The notes: a model not told the origin generated them from the sequence alone. Positions 43,582 to 52,795 are shown, numbered from the stretch's first letter. The stretch: 64,000 nt of DNA from Pedobacter fastidiosus (GCF_014306625.1 NZ_JACRYL010000009.1:72039-136038), one strand, 5' to 3'. Made by a program: numbers and translations.

Positions 43582-44634
43582 ATGAGCATGCACCAATCTA
43601 AAATTGCCGGAATTGGATATTACGTTCCGAAAAATGTATATACCAATAATGATTTAAGTCGTTTTATGGAAACCAGCGATGAATGGATCCAAGAACGTAC
43701 AGGGATTAAAGAGCGTCGTTTTGCCGATCGATATGAGGAAACCACCACAACTATGGGTATTGAGGCCTCTAAAATAGCTTTAGAACGAGCAGGGATTACA
43801 GCAAAAGATGTTGATTTTATAGTTTTTGCAACTTTAAGTCCCGATTATTATTTCCCTGGATGTGGCGTTTTACTGCAACGCGAAATGGGAATGGGCGAAA
43901 TTGGTGCTTTAGATATCCGCAATCAATGTTCGGGTTTTGTTTATGCTTTATCCGTTGCGGATCAGTTTGTGAAAACCGGAATGTATAAAAATGTTTTGGT
44001 GGTAGGCAGTGAAAAACATTCATTCGCGATGGATTTCGAAACCAGAAGTAGAAATGTTTCTGTAATTTTTGGAGATGGGGCAGGTGCAGTTGTGCTTCAG
44101 CCAACCGATGAACCGGGTAAAGGGATTTTAAGTACACATTTACACAGTGATGGCGCTGATGCTGAGATTTTGGCCATGTACTATCCCGGTTCTCACGCCA
44201 ATAAATGGATGAAAGATAAACCTGCCTTTCCTGATCAGGAATTAGGTGGATTATTTATGACCAATGAAATTTTGGAAAGTGGCGCAGCTTTACCTTACAT
44301 GGATGGACCATCGGTTTTCAAAAAAGCAGTTGTTAAATTTCCGGAAGTAATAAAAGAAGCATTAACGGCTAATAATTTAACAGAAAAAGATATCGATATG
44401 TTGGTTCCGCATCAGGCCAATTTACGCATCAGCCAATATGTGCAACAGCTTTTGGGCTTACGCGATGATCAGGTTTTCAATAATATCCAAAAATACGGGA
44501 ACACTACCGCCGCATCAGTTCCTATTGCTTTATGCGAAGCTTGGGAAGCGGGTAAGATTAAAGATGGCGATTTAGTTTGTTTAGCTGCTTTCGGGTCGGG
44601 ATTTACTTGGGCAAGCGCATTAATTAGGTGGTAA
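43582..44634 (+). CDS. 3-ketoacyl-ACP synthase III family protein
   Basis: This 350-residue enzyme has the thiolase-fold condensing-enzyme triad of KAS III: Cys116 in ALDIRNQCSGFVYALSVA, His in LVPHQANLRISQYVQ, and Asn in IQKYGNTTAASVPIAL. KAS III normally starts fatty-acid synthesis by condensing an acyl-CoA with malonyl-ACP. The length and the insertion around AMYYPGSHANKWMKDKPAFP differ from housekeeping FabH, so this may be a second paralogue making a branched, aryl or secondary lipid. No other lipid synthesis gene is adjacent. Confidence 0.88.
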   Translation: MSMHQSKIAGIGYYVPKNVYTNNDLSRFMETSDEWIQERTGIKERRFADRYEETTTTMGIEASKIALERAGITAKDVDFIVFATLSPDYYFPGCGVLLQREMGMGEIGALDIRNQCSGFVYALSVADQFVKTGMYKNVLVVGSEKHSFAMDFETRSRNVSVIFGDGAGAVVLQPTDEPGKGILSTHLHSDGADAEILAMYYPGSHANKWMKDKPAFPDQELGGLFMTNEILESGAALPYMDGPSVFKKAVVKFPEVIKEALTANNLTEKDIDMLVPHQANLRISQYVQQLLGLRDDQVFNNIQKYGNTTAASVPIALCEAWEAGKIKDGDLVCLAAFGSGFTWASALIRW

Positions 44635-44706
44635 TTAAACGTTTTATAAAAAATCGAAAAAAAATATATCAATATCGCTGAAAATCAGCAATTTAATCCT
44701 TAGTTT

Positions 44707-44714
44707 TATTTTTG
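44707..44714 (+). promoter_or_regulatory. probable -7 promoter element (TATTTTTG)
   Basis: TATTTTTG matches TAnnTTTG and ends 14 bases before the ATG of the DUF1800 gene. A small hairpin GCTGAaaaTCAGC lies about 17-30 bases upstream of it. Confidence 0.5.
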
Positions 44715-44728
44715 TTACAAAGGATTAT

Positions 44729-46297
44729 ATGGCGATAGAGATTTACTCAGGCAATTTTGGAACAAAAGAAATAAATCACCTCCTTAAACGTACTTTATTT
44801 GGCGCAAAAAGAAGTGATATTAGTATAGTTATGGGTCAGTCTGTAACTCAAGTTGTCGATCTGCTCCTAAAAGATCTTCCGCTTCCAAATCCTCCAATAA
44901 ATAACTACAACGATACCGGTTACACCGATGCAAATGTTGCTGCTGGCCAAACTTGGGTTAATGCCATTTATACTGATGGTACGGCAAATAGTCGGCGGGT
45001 AGGTTCGTTTAAAGCTTGGTGGGTTAGTCAAATGTTGGCTCAACCCATTTCGCTAGTAGAAAAGATGACGCTGTTTTGGCACAATCATTTTTCTACAGAA
45101 GCTGATACGGTTGATGATGCCCGATACATTTACAAACACAATAATTTACTTCGCAGTTTAGCTTTAGGCAATTTTAAAACTTTGGTAAAGCAGGTAACTA
45201 TTGATCCTGCCATGCTTAAATACCTTAACGGATCTGCAAGTACAAAATCTGCTCCCGATGAAAATTATGGAAGGGAGTTACAGGAACTCTTTACTATGGG
45301 GAAAGGTCCAGATTCTAAATACACAGAAGCCGATGTAAAGGCAGCAGCAAGATTGTTAACCGGCTATAAAATTGATTCGGTTGCCATCACTTCTGTATTC
45401 GATTCGACTAGACATGACGTTGCCGACAAACAATTTTCTGCGTTTTACGGCAGTAAATTAATTAAGGGTAGAATAGGTGTAGATGGAGCAAAAGAGGTTG
45501 ATGATTTGCTGGATATGCTTTTTGCACAGGTAGAATTGAGTAAATATATCTGCAGAAGACTGTATCGCTTTTTCGTTTATTATGATATTACTTCAGATGT
45601 AGAATCGAACATCATTACGCCACTTGCCGAAATTTTTAGAACCAATAATTACGAAATAAAACCCGTACTCAAAGCTTTACTCACCAGCAGTCATTTCTTT
45701 TTGGCACAAAATAGATCATGCAATATTAAAGCCCCTGTAGATTTTGTGGTCGGTTTGGCCAAGGAATTTGAAATCGTTTTCCCTGATGCGACTGATTATG
45801 TAAATGCCTATTACATGTGGGATTATTTGCGAACCACAGCATCCAACCTTCAACAAAATCTTGGTGATCCACCGAATGTTTCTGGTTGGCCTGCATATTA
45901 TCAAATTCCTCAGTTTTACGAACTCTGGATTAATTCTGACACTTTACCAAAAAGAAATATTTTTACCGATCGGTTTATTAGCTCTGGTTATACCCGCAAT
46001 GGGAAAAAGATTGTGATTGATGCAATTGCCTATACTTCAAAATTTAGTAAACCCGAAGATCCAAATGTACTGGTTGATGAAGCTTTATCGCATTTATACA
46101 CGATAGATGTGAGCCCAGAAGTTAGAGCGTTTTTAAAAAGTATTCTTTTAAGCAATCAGGTTAACGATAGTTATTGGACCACTGCTTGGCTTGATTATAA
46201 GACGGCTCCAACAACAATGAAAACCACAATTGTTTTAACCCGTTTACAGGAGTTTTATAAATATATTATGAACCTTGAAGAATATCAACTCTCATGA
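44729..46297 (+). CDS. DUF1800 protein (pair 2)
   Basis: This 522-residue protein has the family pattern: EINHLLKRTLFGAKRSDISI, KMTLFWHNHFSTEADTVDDA, MLKYLNGSASTKSAPDENYG, RELQELFTMGKGPDSKYTEA, AARLLTGYKID, and NLGDPPNVSGWPAYYQIPQF. It lacks a visible signal peptide. It shares the layout of the protein at 27488-28930 but is clearly diverged. It is coupled to a DUF1501 gene by a 4-base ATGA overlap, so the two are probably made in equal amounts. Biochemical function unknown. Confidence 0.9.
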   Translation: MAIEIYSGNFGTKEINHLLKRTLFGAKRSDISIVMGQSVTQVVDLLLKDLPLPNPPINNYNDTGYTDANVAAGQTWVNAIYTDGTANSRRVGSFKAWWVSQMLAQPISLVEKMTLFWHNHFSTEADTVDDARYIYKHNNLLRSLALGNFKTLVKQVTIDPAMLKYLNGSASTKSAPDENYGRELQELFTMGKGPDSKYTEADVKAAARLLTGYKIDSVAITSVFDSTRHDVADKQFSAFYGSKLIKGRIGVDGAKEVDDLLDMLFAQVELSKYICRRLYRFFVYYDITSDVESNIITPLAEIFRTNNYEIKPVLKALLTSSHFFLAQNRSCNIKAPVDFVVGLAKEFEIVFPDATDYVNAYYMWDYLRTTASNLQQNLGDPPNVSGWPAYYQIPQFYELWINSDTLPKRNIFTDRFISSGYTRNGKKIVIDAIAYTSKFSKPEDPNVLVDEALSHLYTIDVSPEVRAFLKSILLSNQVNDSYWTTAWLDYKTAPTTMKTTIVLTRLQEFYKYIMNLEEYQLS

Positions 46298-47880
46298 AAA
46301 GGCGGGATTTTATAACTAAGGCAATGCCTGCAGGGGTTTTAATTCCATCATTAATTGGTGGCTTTTCGCTTAAAGCCTTTGGTGCTTCAAGTTTATTATC
46401 GGCCATTACTGCCGCCAATCAAGAAACTGACCATGTTTTGGTAATCATCCAATTAAATGGTGGGAATGATGGTTTAAATATGATTCTTCCACTGGATCAA
46501 TATGATAATTTAACCATTGCTCGCACCAATATAATCCTGCCTAAAAATAAAATTATAAAACTTACTGGCTTTAATACCGGCATTCACCCAGCTATGTCTG
46601 GCTTGGCAGGCTTGTATGATGATGGAAAAGTTCAGGTCATTCAATCTGTTGGTTATCCACAGCCAAATTTCAGCCATTTTAGGGCGACAGATATTTGGCT
46701 TTCGGCATCAGAATCTGATCAGGTTGTAAATAGTGGCTGGGCCGGGCGATATTTGGCTGAGGAGTACACAAACTTTCCGATCGGTTATCCAAATGCAGTA
46801 ATGCCAGATCCATTAGCGATTCAAATCGGATCATTCATTTCTCCAGCCTTTCAAGGGCCATCGGTAAACATGGGGATGGCCATTTCAGATCCTGTAAATT
46901 TTTATAATTTAATAAATGGAATTCAATCGCCTGCTCCAAATACAAATGCGGGTAAAGAGTTAACTTATGTAAGACAGGTTGCACAACAAACGCAACAATA
47001 TTCTTCGGTTATTAAAACAGCTGCGGGCAAGGTAACCAAGCAAGGTGTTTACCCAACCAATAATTCGTTGGCAGATCAGTTAAAAGTTGTAGCCCGATTA
47101 GTTGCTGGCGGATTAAAAACCAGATTATACATGGTTAACATTGGGTCTTTTGATACACATGCCGCTCAAGTAAATACTGGATCAACAGAAACAGGAACTC
47201 ATGCTATTTTGCTGCAAAAGGTTAGCGATGCAATTAAAGCATTTATGGATGATTTGAAAACTCTTGGCGCTTCAAAACGAGTAGCCGGAATGACTTTTTC
47301 AGAGTTCGGTCGACGGATAAAATCCAATGCCAGTAATGGAACAGATCACGGCGCAGCGGCACCGCTAATTGTTTTTGGAGATGCCATACAAGGTGGAGTT
47401 TTAGGTAAAAATCCAACCATCAGTGCCACAACATCAGTAAATGATAATATTCCAATGCAGTATGATTTTAGATCCGTGTATGCCACTTTATTAGAAAAAT
47501 GGTTCTGTGTAGATAAGGCAACACTTTCTAACGTAATGCTTAAAGATTTTCAATCTCTACCCATCATTCAGGCGAGCACCAATTGCATGTCTACAAGTTT
47601 AGCCCAAGCCAATCATTTAAGTGGCGAATCTTTAATTACAAACTATCCGAACCCTTTTACAACCACTACAACCATTAAATATTACTCAAAAGGTGGCCAT
47701 GTTTTAATTCAGGTTTTTAATACAATGGGCCGCCTAATGGCAACCGTAGTTGATGCAGTTAAAGAAGAAGGAAATTATAGCATTAATTTCGAAAATCAAA
47801 ATTATGGCCCAGGCGTTTATTATGCCCGCCTCCAAAATGAAGAATTACAGCAAGTTCGCAACATGCTTATCGTAGCCTAA
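46294..47880 (+). CDS. DUF1501 protein with Tat signal and T9SS sorting tail (pair 2)
   Basis: This 528-residue protein begins with a twin-arginine signal (MKRRDFITKAMPAGVLIPSL). The DUF1501 domain shows VIIQLNGGNDGLNMILPLDQ, PNFSHFRATDIWLSASESDQ, IGSFDTHAAQVNTGS, TFSEFGRRIKSNASNGTDHG and APLIVFG. About residues 445-528 form a type A T9SS C-terminal domain: LITNYPNPFTTTTTIKYYSK, VLIQVFNTMGRLMATVVDA, YSINFENQNYGPGVYYARLQ. It should thus pass the inner membrane by Tat and the outer membrane by T9SS. The start overlaps the DUF1800 stop by 4 bases. Its paralogue at 26204-27403 lacks the tail. Confidence 0.92.
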   Translation: MKRRDFITKAMPAGVLIPSLIGGFSLKAFGASSLLSAITAANQETDHVLVIIQLNGGNDGLNMILPLDQYDNLTIARTNIILPKNKIIKLTGFNTGIHPAMSGLAGLYDDGKVQVIQSVGYPQPNFSHFRATDIWLSASESDQVVNSGWAGRYLAEEYTNFPIGYPNAVMPDPLAIQIGSFISPAFQGPSVNMGMAISDPVNFYNLINGIQSPAPNTNAGKELTYVRQVAQQTQQYSSVIKTAAGKVTKQGVYPTNNSLADQLKVVARLVAGGLKTRLYMVNIGSFDTHAAQVNTGSTETGTHAILLQKVSDAIKAFMDDLKTLGASKRVAGMTFSEFGRRIKSNASNGTDHGAAAPLIVFGDAIQGGVLGKNPTISATTSVNDNIPMQYDFRSVYATLLEKWFCVDKATLSNVMLKDFQSLPIIQASTNCMSTSLAQANHLSGESLITNYPNPFTTTTTIKYYSKGGHVLIQVFNTMGRLMATVVDAVKEEGNYSINFENQNYGPGVYYARLQNEELQQVRNMLIVA

Positions 47881-47885
47881 TGGAT

Positions 47886-50318
47886 TTATTTTCCTGCAAT
47901 AAAGTCTCCCAAATAACTGCATTCTGTTGATGCGGTTTGATAAAATAGGGTTTTGCTATATTTTAATCTTAATTCCTTAAAATAGGGATTGTTGTAATTT
48001 GCACGAATAAAATCTTTATACTTTACATCATCCTTATCGTAATAACCAAAAGAAAGTGATTGCGAATTCATTATAATCTGTTTCTGTGCGCATTTGGCCA
48101 GCATGAAAGTACACTTCGCTTTAAAATCGGCATTTGTGCTTAAAGCCCTTGCTTTTAAATACCAAGCTTTCGCAGTCTGCGCTTTTTTATAATCTACATC
48201 GTAACCATATTTTGGCAGACTATAATTATCATAAGATGACCAATCATAGCTAATTAAAAACCAACTGTTCCCGAAATAACCCGTTTGATAAACTGCATTT
48301 GCCATTTTGTAATAATAAAGTGAAGCATTCTTCTTGTCACTTACGCTTAACTTTTGCAAGTGAAGCATTTCAATAGCAAAAGATCTTTTCGTAATAGATG
48401 TTTTTGACGTTACATATTTTTTAGGATAATCATTGATGGTTTGTACGAAAGGATTTGCATATAATTTAGTGTTTTCCTCTTGAGCATACCAATTTTCAGG
48501 AGTGAAATAGGTGTAAGTGGAAGATACTTTTGCAAACATTTGAACTGCTTTGTCATATTGGTGCGTACGCAAATATGTAGTTCCATAAAGCTCATAAAAA
48601 TCGTCATTTTTGAGTTGGTTTAATGCTTTTGCCAATAAAGCAGTCACATCGTTTCCAGAAGCTTTAGTTTTATAAACCGCTATGCGTTGCATACTTTTTG
48701 GAGTTAGATATTGTTGCCAAAAGACTTTGGTTTGATAGCTCATGTTTTGGAAAAGCGAATTTTCTTTCAAAATTTTAGATTCCAAATCTCCCTTTACCAT
48801 CGCTAGAGCTGCCTTTGCCGTATCACCTAACTTAAGGTAGGAGGGCGCTAATATTTGCTGATAAAAGTTTCTCGTAGTTCTACTAAATCTTTTATCCTCA
48901 TTATCCCAATCATTAACCTGGGTTTTGTTTTCTTCAAATCGTTTTTCATCAAGCCATTTCAAGGTCGGCAATAAATCGTTCTCATTAAATGGGTTGCCTT
49001 TTTTAATGTTTTTTGCTTTCAGTAAAAGATCTGTAATACGGTATTGATCGCGTAATCTTTCTGGGAGTTTATCCGGATTTAAAATCGCCAGATAATTCGA
49101 AGCCAAGAAATCTTTATTTTCTATCCACGATAAATAAGCAGCAGTTAATGTGCCCAATTCTGGTTGCGGATATTTTTTCTCTGAAGCTAGTTTTACAGCA
49201 AAATTTCTGATTTCGTTGAGGTGTTTCAGGTTTATGTTTTTAATACTATCCTTGTATTTTGGATTGTTGCTGTCAGAGAAATAGTAGTTAAAAGATATTT
49301 TAGCAATGTCGTTATCTGCGATTAAAGCTTGTTCTAGTTTATTTACTTCTCTAACCAATAAGGCACCATTCAGCAAGCTTTTAGGCTCGTATTGATAAAC
49401 TTTATTTAAGCTTTCCACATTCGATTCTGGATTTCCAAAACCATTTATAGCCCAAATATTTGCTTTTTCATTACTAGATTTTGCATATTTTAATGCACCA
49501 TTTACCGGAGCGCTATTGTAATAATAATTCTTATAAGCTTGAACTCTTCTCTCTGGACTGCTTGCGAAAACTTTGGAAAAAAGGTAAGCGGATTCCTCTG
49601 GATTACCTAATCTCCGAATAGAACCAGCATACAATGCCAAAGCCCATCCTTTTACTGCACTGTTTTCTTTACTGCCACCTATAAATTTATCGTAGGTAGT
49701 TTTGCTATCGTTGTGTAAGCCAGCATAATGAAACATACGCTGGGCCTGATATGCATAGCGCAATTTAAGAAAACTATCTTTTTCTGATTCTGTTAAACTC
49801 AAAGCTTCCTTAGCCTTAACATCCATAGCTACACTATCACGAGGTTTAGGATCCCAAAGATTGAAATCTACATTTGCATACGGCTCACAGTTTTTTGCGA
49901 AAAGATAATATTTCAAAACATTTTTTTGTTTACTTAAACTTTGAATAAAGCTGTTCTTTTGTAAGCTATCTGGCAGTTCAGAGATTTGTCCTTTATAATT
50001 TGCAAGCTTAACACTTGTTGCGCTATCGGTTTCATACATCACTTTGTGTACATCTTCTGCTTTAACGTCTAAATATTTAGCCCATTCTTTACTATTAATT
50101 TCAGTCTCATCTTCTCTTTCATCCTCACTATTTAAATATTGCATTTGATTAAAGGCGAACGATGAATACTCATCTCCCTCAACATTGTTATGGAAATAAG
50201 AAATGTAATAATCATAAGGATCAACTTCTCCACCACAAGCGAAATTGATGGCGATTTCGCCAAAAAATGTAATTAAGAAAACGCTAAAAATTAGCAATAA
50301 CTTTTTGAAAGTCTTCAT
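47886..50318 (-). CDS. large exported protein of unknown function, TPR-like
   Basis: This 810-residue protein begins with a hydrophobic export signal (MKTFKKLLLIFSVFLITFFG), followed by INFACGGEVDPYDYYISYF. No catalytic domain is recognised. The rest is helix-rich with repeat-like segments such as FLKLRYAYQAQRMFHYAG, WALALYAGSIRRLGNPEESA, ALAMVKGDLESKIL and TYLRTHQYDKAVQMFAKVSS, suggesting a periplasmic helical-repeat scaffold. Several Tyr-rich stretches occur near the C-terminus. It overlaps the upstream lipoprotein gene by 26-35 bases, so the two are translationally coupled and may act together. Confidence 0.78.
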   Translation of the reverse strand: MKTFKKLLLIFSVFLITFFGEIAINFACGGEVDPYDYYISYFHNNVEGDEYSSFAFNQMQYLNSEDEREDETEINSKEWAKYLDVKAEDVHKVMYETDSATSVKLANYKGQISELPDSLQKNSFIQSLSKQKNVLKYYLFAKNCEPYANVDFNLWDPKPRDSVAMDVKAKEALSLTESEKDSFLKLRYAYQAQRMFHYAGLHNDSKTTYDKFIGGSKENSAVKGWALALYAGSIRRLGNPEESAYLFSKVFASSPERRVQAYKNYYYNSAPVNGALKYAKSSNEKANIWAINGFGNPESNVESLNKVYQYEPKSLLNGALLVREVNKLEQALIADNDIAKISFNYYFSDSNNPKYKDSIKNINLKHLNEIRNFAVKLASEKKYPQPELGTLTAAYLSWIENKDFLASNYLAILNPDKLPERLRDQYRITDLLLKAKNIKKGNPFNENDLLPTLKWLDEKRFEENKTQVNDWDNEDKRFSRTTRNFYQQILAPSYLKLGDTAKAALAMVKGDLESKILKENSLFQNMSYQTKVFWQQYLTPKSMQRIAVYKTKASGNDVTALLAKALNQLKNDDFYELYGTTYLRTHQYDKAVQMFAKVSSTYTYFTPENWYAQEENTKLYANPFVQTINDYPKKYVTSKTSITKRSFAIEMLHLQKLSVSDKKNASLYYYKMANAVYQTGYFGNSWFLISYDWSSYDNYSLPKYGYDVDYKKAQTAKAWYLKARALSTNADFKAKCTFMLAKCAQKQIIMNSQSLSFGYYDKDDVKYKDFIRANYNNPYFKELRLKYSKTLFYQTASTECSYLGDFIAGK

Positions 50319-51309
50319 TCGTAAAATGTTTTAAAAGGTCGGTGTCGAGATGATAAAAGACGAGATTTCGTTCTTCTGGTTTTAAATATCGGGATAAAAA
50401 ACTGGATGTTGCAAGTAAATCTGTAGGAGAAATTTCTTCCCATCGAATTACGTCTCCTTGCTTTAGTCCTGCCTCTGGATAATCAATCAAAAGATCGTAT
50501 AAAATCGAACTTCCCTGCTGTTTAAAAAGCTTTTTGTTTAAAAGCAAATCTTTATTTACCCGTTTAGAAATTCCGGCATATTGTTGTTTTCTAAAAACCA
50601 CAGCCCACTCAAAAATTGGCAAGGCAACATCAAGTTTCAACGGATAACTTTCTAAATAATCTTTTAAGTATATGTCCATCTCATGTTGATTCAAGATTGA
50701 ATTTTGTTGGCCATATTTTCTTAAATTTCCCATGTTATAACACATCAATATGGCTTTTTTTACCGGAGGAATTCCGCTTGAGATTAAGTTTTTTACTTGA
50801 TGCAATCGCAGTGTGACCGAAACCGTTTTGTTTTTTAGGAGCGGATTGGTCTGCAATATTTTTAAGAAGTTAAAATACTGATTTTTGGTTGTTTTTGTCC
50901 AGTCGCAATCTATTTGGAGTTCGGTAAAATGTTGTTTGCCTGCTTGCTTAACTTTAGCATCAACAAAGTTTGCAACACGATTAGCGAGCAGAGCAACGTG
51001 TTGCGAATCGAGCTGATTAAATAGGTTGTTCACTAGAAATACAACTGGAATAATATCGATGTTTTTGGGTAATGGATCAGAAAATTTTATGGGAGAAACT
51101 GGCACGGCTTGCTGTAAATCGGGATTAAAATCTACATCCATAATACGAACGTAAAGCGATTTCGATTTAAATTGATTGAGGTAGTTTGTCTCTGCTTTTT
51201 TGTTCTGATAATCGGTTCTCCAAAAATAAAATGTGGGGTGAACAGGCATTTTCTGCTTGCAAGAGACAAAGAAAAATACAGAAATCACTAAAATACCTAT
51301 CTTGCGCAT
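50284..51309 (-). CDS. lipoprotein of unknown function, possible TIM-barrel glycosidase-like
   Basis: I place the start at ATG 51309 (MRKIGILVISVFFFVSCKQ), which gives a clean lipoprotein signal with lipobox FVSC; ATGs at 51324 and 51336 are in frame. The 341-residue protein has alternating strand-helix segments: KSLYVRIMDVDFNPDL, IDIIPVVFLVNNLF, HFTELQIDCDWTKTTKNQYF, KTVSVTLRLHQVKN, AILMCYNMGNLRKYG, LDVALPIFEWAVVFRK, and RNLVFYHLDTDL. The order and the QIDCDWT strand recall TIM-barrel glycoside-hydrolase-like families, but I cannot identify one. It is coupled by overlap to the downstream 810-residue protein. Confidence 0.72.
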   Translation of the reverse strand: MRKIGILVISVFFFVSCKQKMPVHPTFYFWRTDYQNKKAETNYLNQFKSKSLYVRIMDVDFNPDLQQAVPVSPIKFSDPLPKNIDIIPVVFLVNNLFNQLDSQHVALLANRVANFVDAKVKQAGKQHFTELQIDCDWTKTTKNQYFNFLKILQTNPLLKNKTVSVTLRLHQVKNLISSGIPPVKKAILMCYNMGNLRKYGQQNSILNQHEMDIYLKDYLESYPLKLDVALPIFEWAVVFRKQQYAGISKRVNKDLLLNKKLFKQQGSSILYDLLIDYPEAGLKQGDVIRWEEISPTDLLATSSFLSRYLKPEERNLVFYHLDTDLLKHFTNEDFQKVIANF

Positions 51310-51339
51310 ACCAAATTTATTCATCAAAAGTAGCATAAA

Positions 51340-51792
51340 ATGCGAGCAGTTTTACAAAGAGTTACACAAGCAAGTTGCGTGGTAGATGGTATTACAACAG
51401 GCGCTATTACAACAGGGTTTTTAGTCCTTTTGGGGATTGAAGATGCGGATACAGCCGAAGATTTAGACTGGCTTGCCCAAAAAATTATTGGAATGCGGGT
51501 TTTTAGCGATGAAAATGGAATGATGAATAAAGCTTTGGCTGATGTTAATGGAGATATTCTTTTGATTAGTCAGTTTACTTTATTTGCTGCGACTAAAAAA
51601 GGAAATCGTCCGGGGTTTACCAGAGCGGCCAAACCGGATGTAGCCATTCCGCTTTATGAAAAAATGATCGAGAAATTATCAGCATTGCTAGGCAAAAAAG
51701 TTTCAACAGGAATCTTCGGTGCAGATATGAAAATCAGTTTGTTAAACGATGGACCGGTTACCATATTAATCGACACAAAAAATAAAGAATAA
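51340..51792 (+). CDS. dtd: D-aminoacyl-tRNA deacylase
   Basis: Dtd hydrolyses D-aminoacyl-tRNAs and Gly-tRNA-Ala mischarges, protecting translation from D-amino acids. The 150-residue protein has the hallmarks: MRAVLQRVTQASCVVDG, LVLLGIEDADTAED, VNGDILLISQFTLFAATKKG (SQxT active-site motif), NRPGFTRAAKP (the Gly-cis-Pro motif is GP in NDGPVT) and GADMKISLLNDGPVTILID. It starts 30 bases from the divergent lipoprotein gene, so the promoters overlap. The next gene follows after 5 bases. Confidence 0.96.
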   Translation: MRAVLQRVTQASCVVDGITTGAITTGFLVLLGIEDADTAEDLDWLAQKIIGMRVFSDENGMMNKALADVNGDILLISQFTLFAATKKGNRPGFTRAAKPDVAIPLYEKMIEKLSALLGKKVSTGIFGADMKISLLNDGPVTILIDTKNKE

Positions 51793-51797
51793 GTATA

Positions 51798-52127
51798 ATG
51801 ACGATAAACGAAGCGCAGGAAACAGTAGATCAGTGGATTAAAACAACTGGAATACGTTATTTTAACGAACTAACCAATACCGCCATTTTAATGGAAGAAG
51901 TTGGAGAAGTTGCCCGAATAATGGCTCGAAAATATGGGGAGCAATCTTTTAAAAAGAGCGATGAAGAAGTAAATTTAGCTGATGAAATGGCTGATGTAAT
52001 GTTTGTGCTCATTTGCCTTGCCAATCAAACGGGGATTAACTTAACGGAAGCTTTCGAGAAAAATTTGATTAAGAAAAGTATCCGTGATGCAGATAGGCAT
52101 AAGAATAATAAAAAGATAAACCCCTAA
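51798..52127 (+). CDS. MazG-like nucleotide pyrophosphohydrolase
   Basis: This 109-residue protein has the all-alpha NTP pyrophosphohydrolase signature: helix 1 AQETVDQWIKTTG, TNTAILMEEVGEVARIMARKY with the metal-binding EExxE pattern, and VNLADEMADVMFVLICLANQ with the second ExxD motif. Such enzymes hydrolyse nucleoside triphosphates, often non-canonical ones, to monophosphates. It is probably cotranscribed with dtd, linking two quality-control functions. The final codons and the stop lie inside a dispersed CCCCTAAATCCCC repeat, so the native C-terminus may have been altered. Confidence 0.88.
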   Translation: MTINEAQETVDQWIKTTGIRYFNELTNTAILMEEVGEVARIMARKYGEQSFKKSDEEVNLADEMADVMFVLICLANQTGINLTEAFEKNLIKKSIRDADRHKNNKKINP

Positions 52128-52148
52128 ATCCCCTAAAGGGGACTTTGC
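52119..52148. repeat. dispersed CCCCTAAATCCCCTAAAGGGG element
   Basis: ACCCCTAAATCCCC is followed by TAAAGGGGACTTTG, giving a small hairpin CCCCT-aa-AGGGG. It supplies the stop codon of the MazG-like gene. I know this type of sequence as a common intergenic repeat in Bacteroidota; only this copy is in the window. Confidence 0.5.
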
Positions 52149-52264
52149 CTTCTATCGTTCCTATGCTATTTTCTATTAGATATTTTCAGAAACAGATTTA
52201 AAATTTTTAATGTATATTGTAATATTTGTATTGGCTTGAGCCTTTCAAAAGTACCATCCAAGGA

Positions 52265-52564
52265 TTACACAAATTCCATTAAAGTACGATAAGCAACAAA
52301 GCGATTTTTAAATTTTTCATTTAAATCTTCCTGCAGCGCTGGTGCATAAACTTCTTGGTATTGATTGTAATTGTCCAAACTCTCGGCTACATATTGTGCA
52401 CAATAAGTAACGCCTTCATTCGGCGAGTCAATAACTTTTAATAATCTACTGGAAACGAACATACCTGTAGCCATTACTTCAGGAATGTGAATTTCTTGCA
52501 TCCATTGCAACCACTCTTCAGCTGCAGAATCATCTAATATTAAGGTTACGTTGTATAAAAGCAT
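52265..52564 (-). CDS. DUF4286 family small protein
   Basis: This 99-residue soluble protein matches the DUF4286 pattern of a ferredoxin-like alpha-beta dimer: MLLYNVTLILDDSAAEEWLQ, WMQEIHIPEVMATGMFVSSR, YCAQYVAESLDNYNQYQ and RFVAYRTLMEFV at the end. The fold resembles small antibiotic-monooxygenase-like proteins, but I see no cofactor motif and the function is unknown. It is a single gene, with no obvious operon partner. Confidence 0.82.
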   Translation of the reverse strand: MLLYNVTLILDDSAAEEWLQWMQEIHIPEVMATGMFVSSRLLKVIDSPNEGVTYCAQYVAESLDNYNQYQEVYAPALQEDLNEKFKNRFVAYRTLMEFV

Positions 52565-52795
52565 GTGGCAAAGATAAATAATTAAGCTTTAAGGTTTAGT
52601 GTAGAAAGACTTAGTTTAAATGGTCAAATGTCAAAATTTCCAAATCAAATTTAATTTTTTAACTTATCGGTTGGTGTCTCACCGACCGAAAGATCTATAG
52701 AATGATCATTTTATCCGAAGCTAAATTTAAATGGTTAGGTTATTTGAGCTTTGACAACTCTCCTTCCAAAGCGCTATTAGAGTTGTCAAAACTGC
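52565..52795. other. intergenic region with repeat B and an inverted repeat
   Basis: A copy of family B (TTATCGGTTGGTGTC...ACCGACCGAA, 52665-52690) also occurs at 18946 and 19058. TTTGACAACTCT (52750-52761) and AGAGTTGTCAAA (52779-52790) form a perfect 12-bp inverted repeat with a 17-base loop, six bases after the TPR gene's stop on the minus strand; it lacks a U-tract. No gene is present. Confidence 0.65.
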
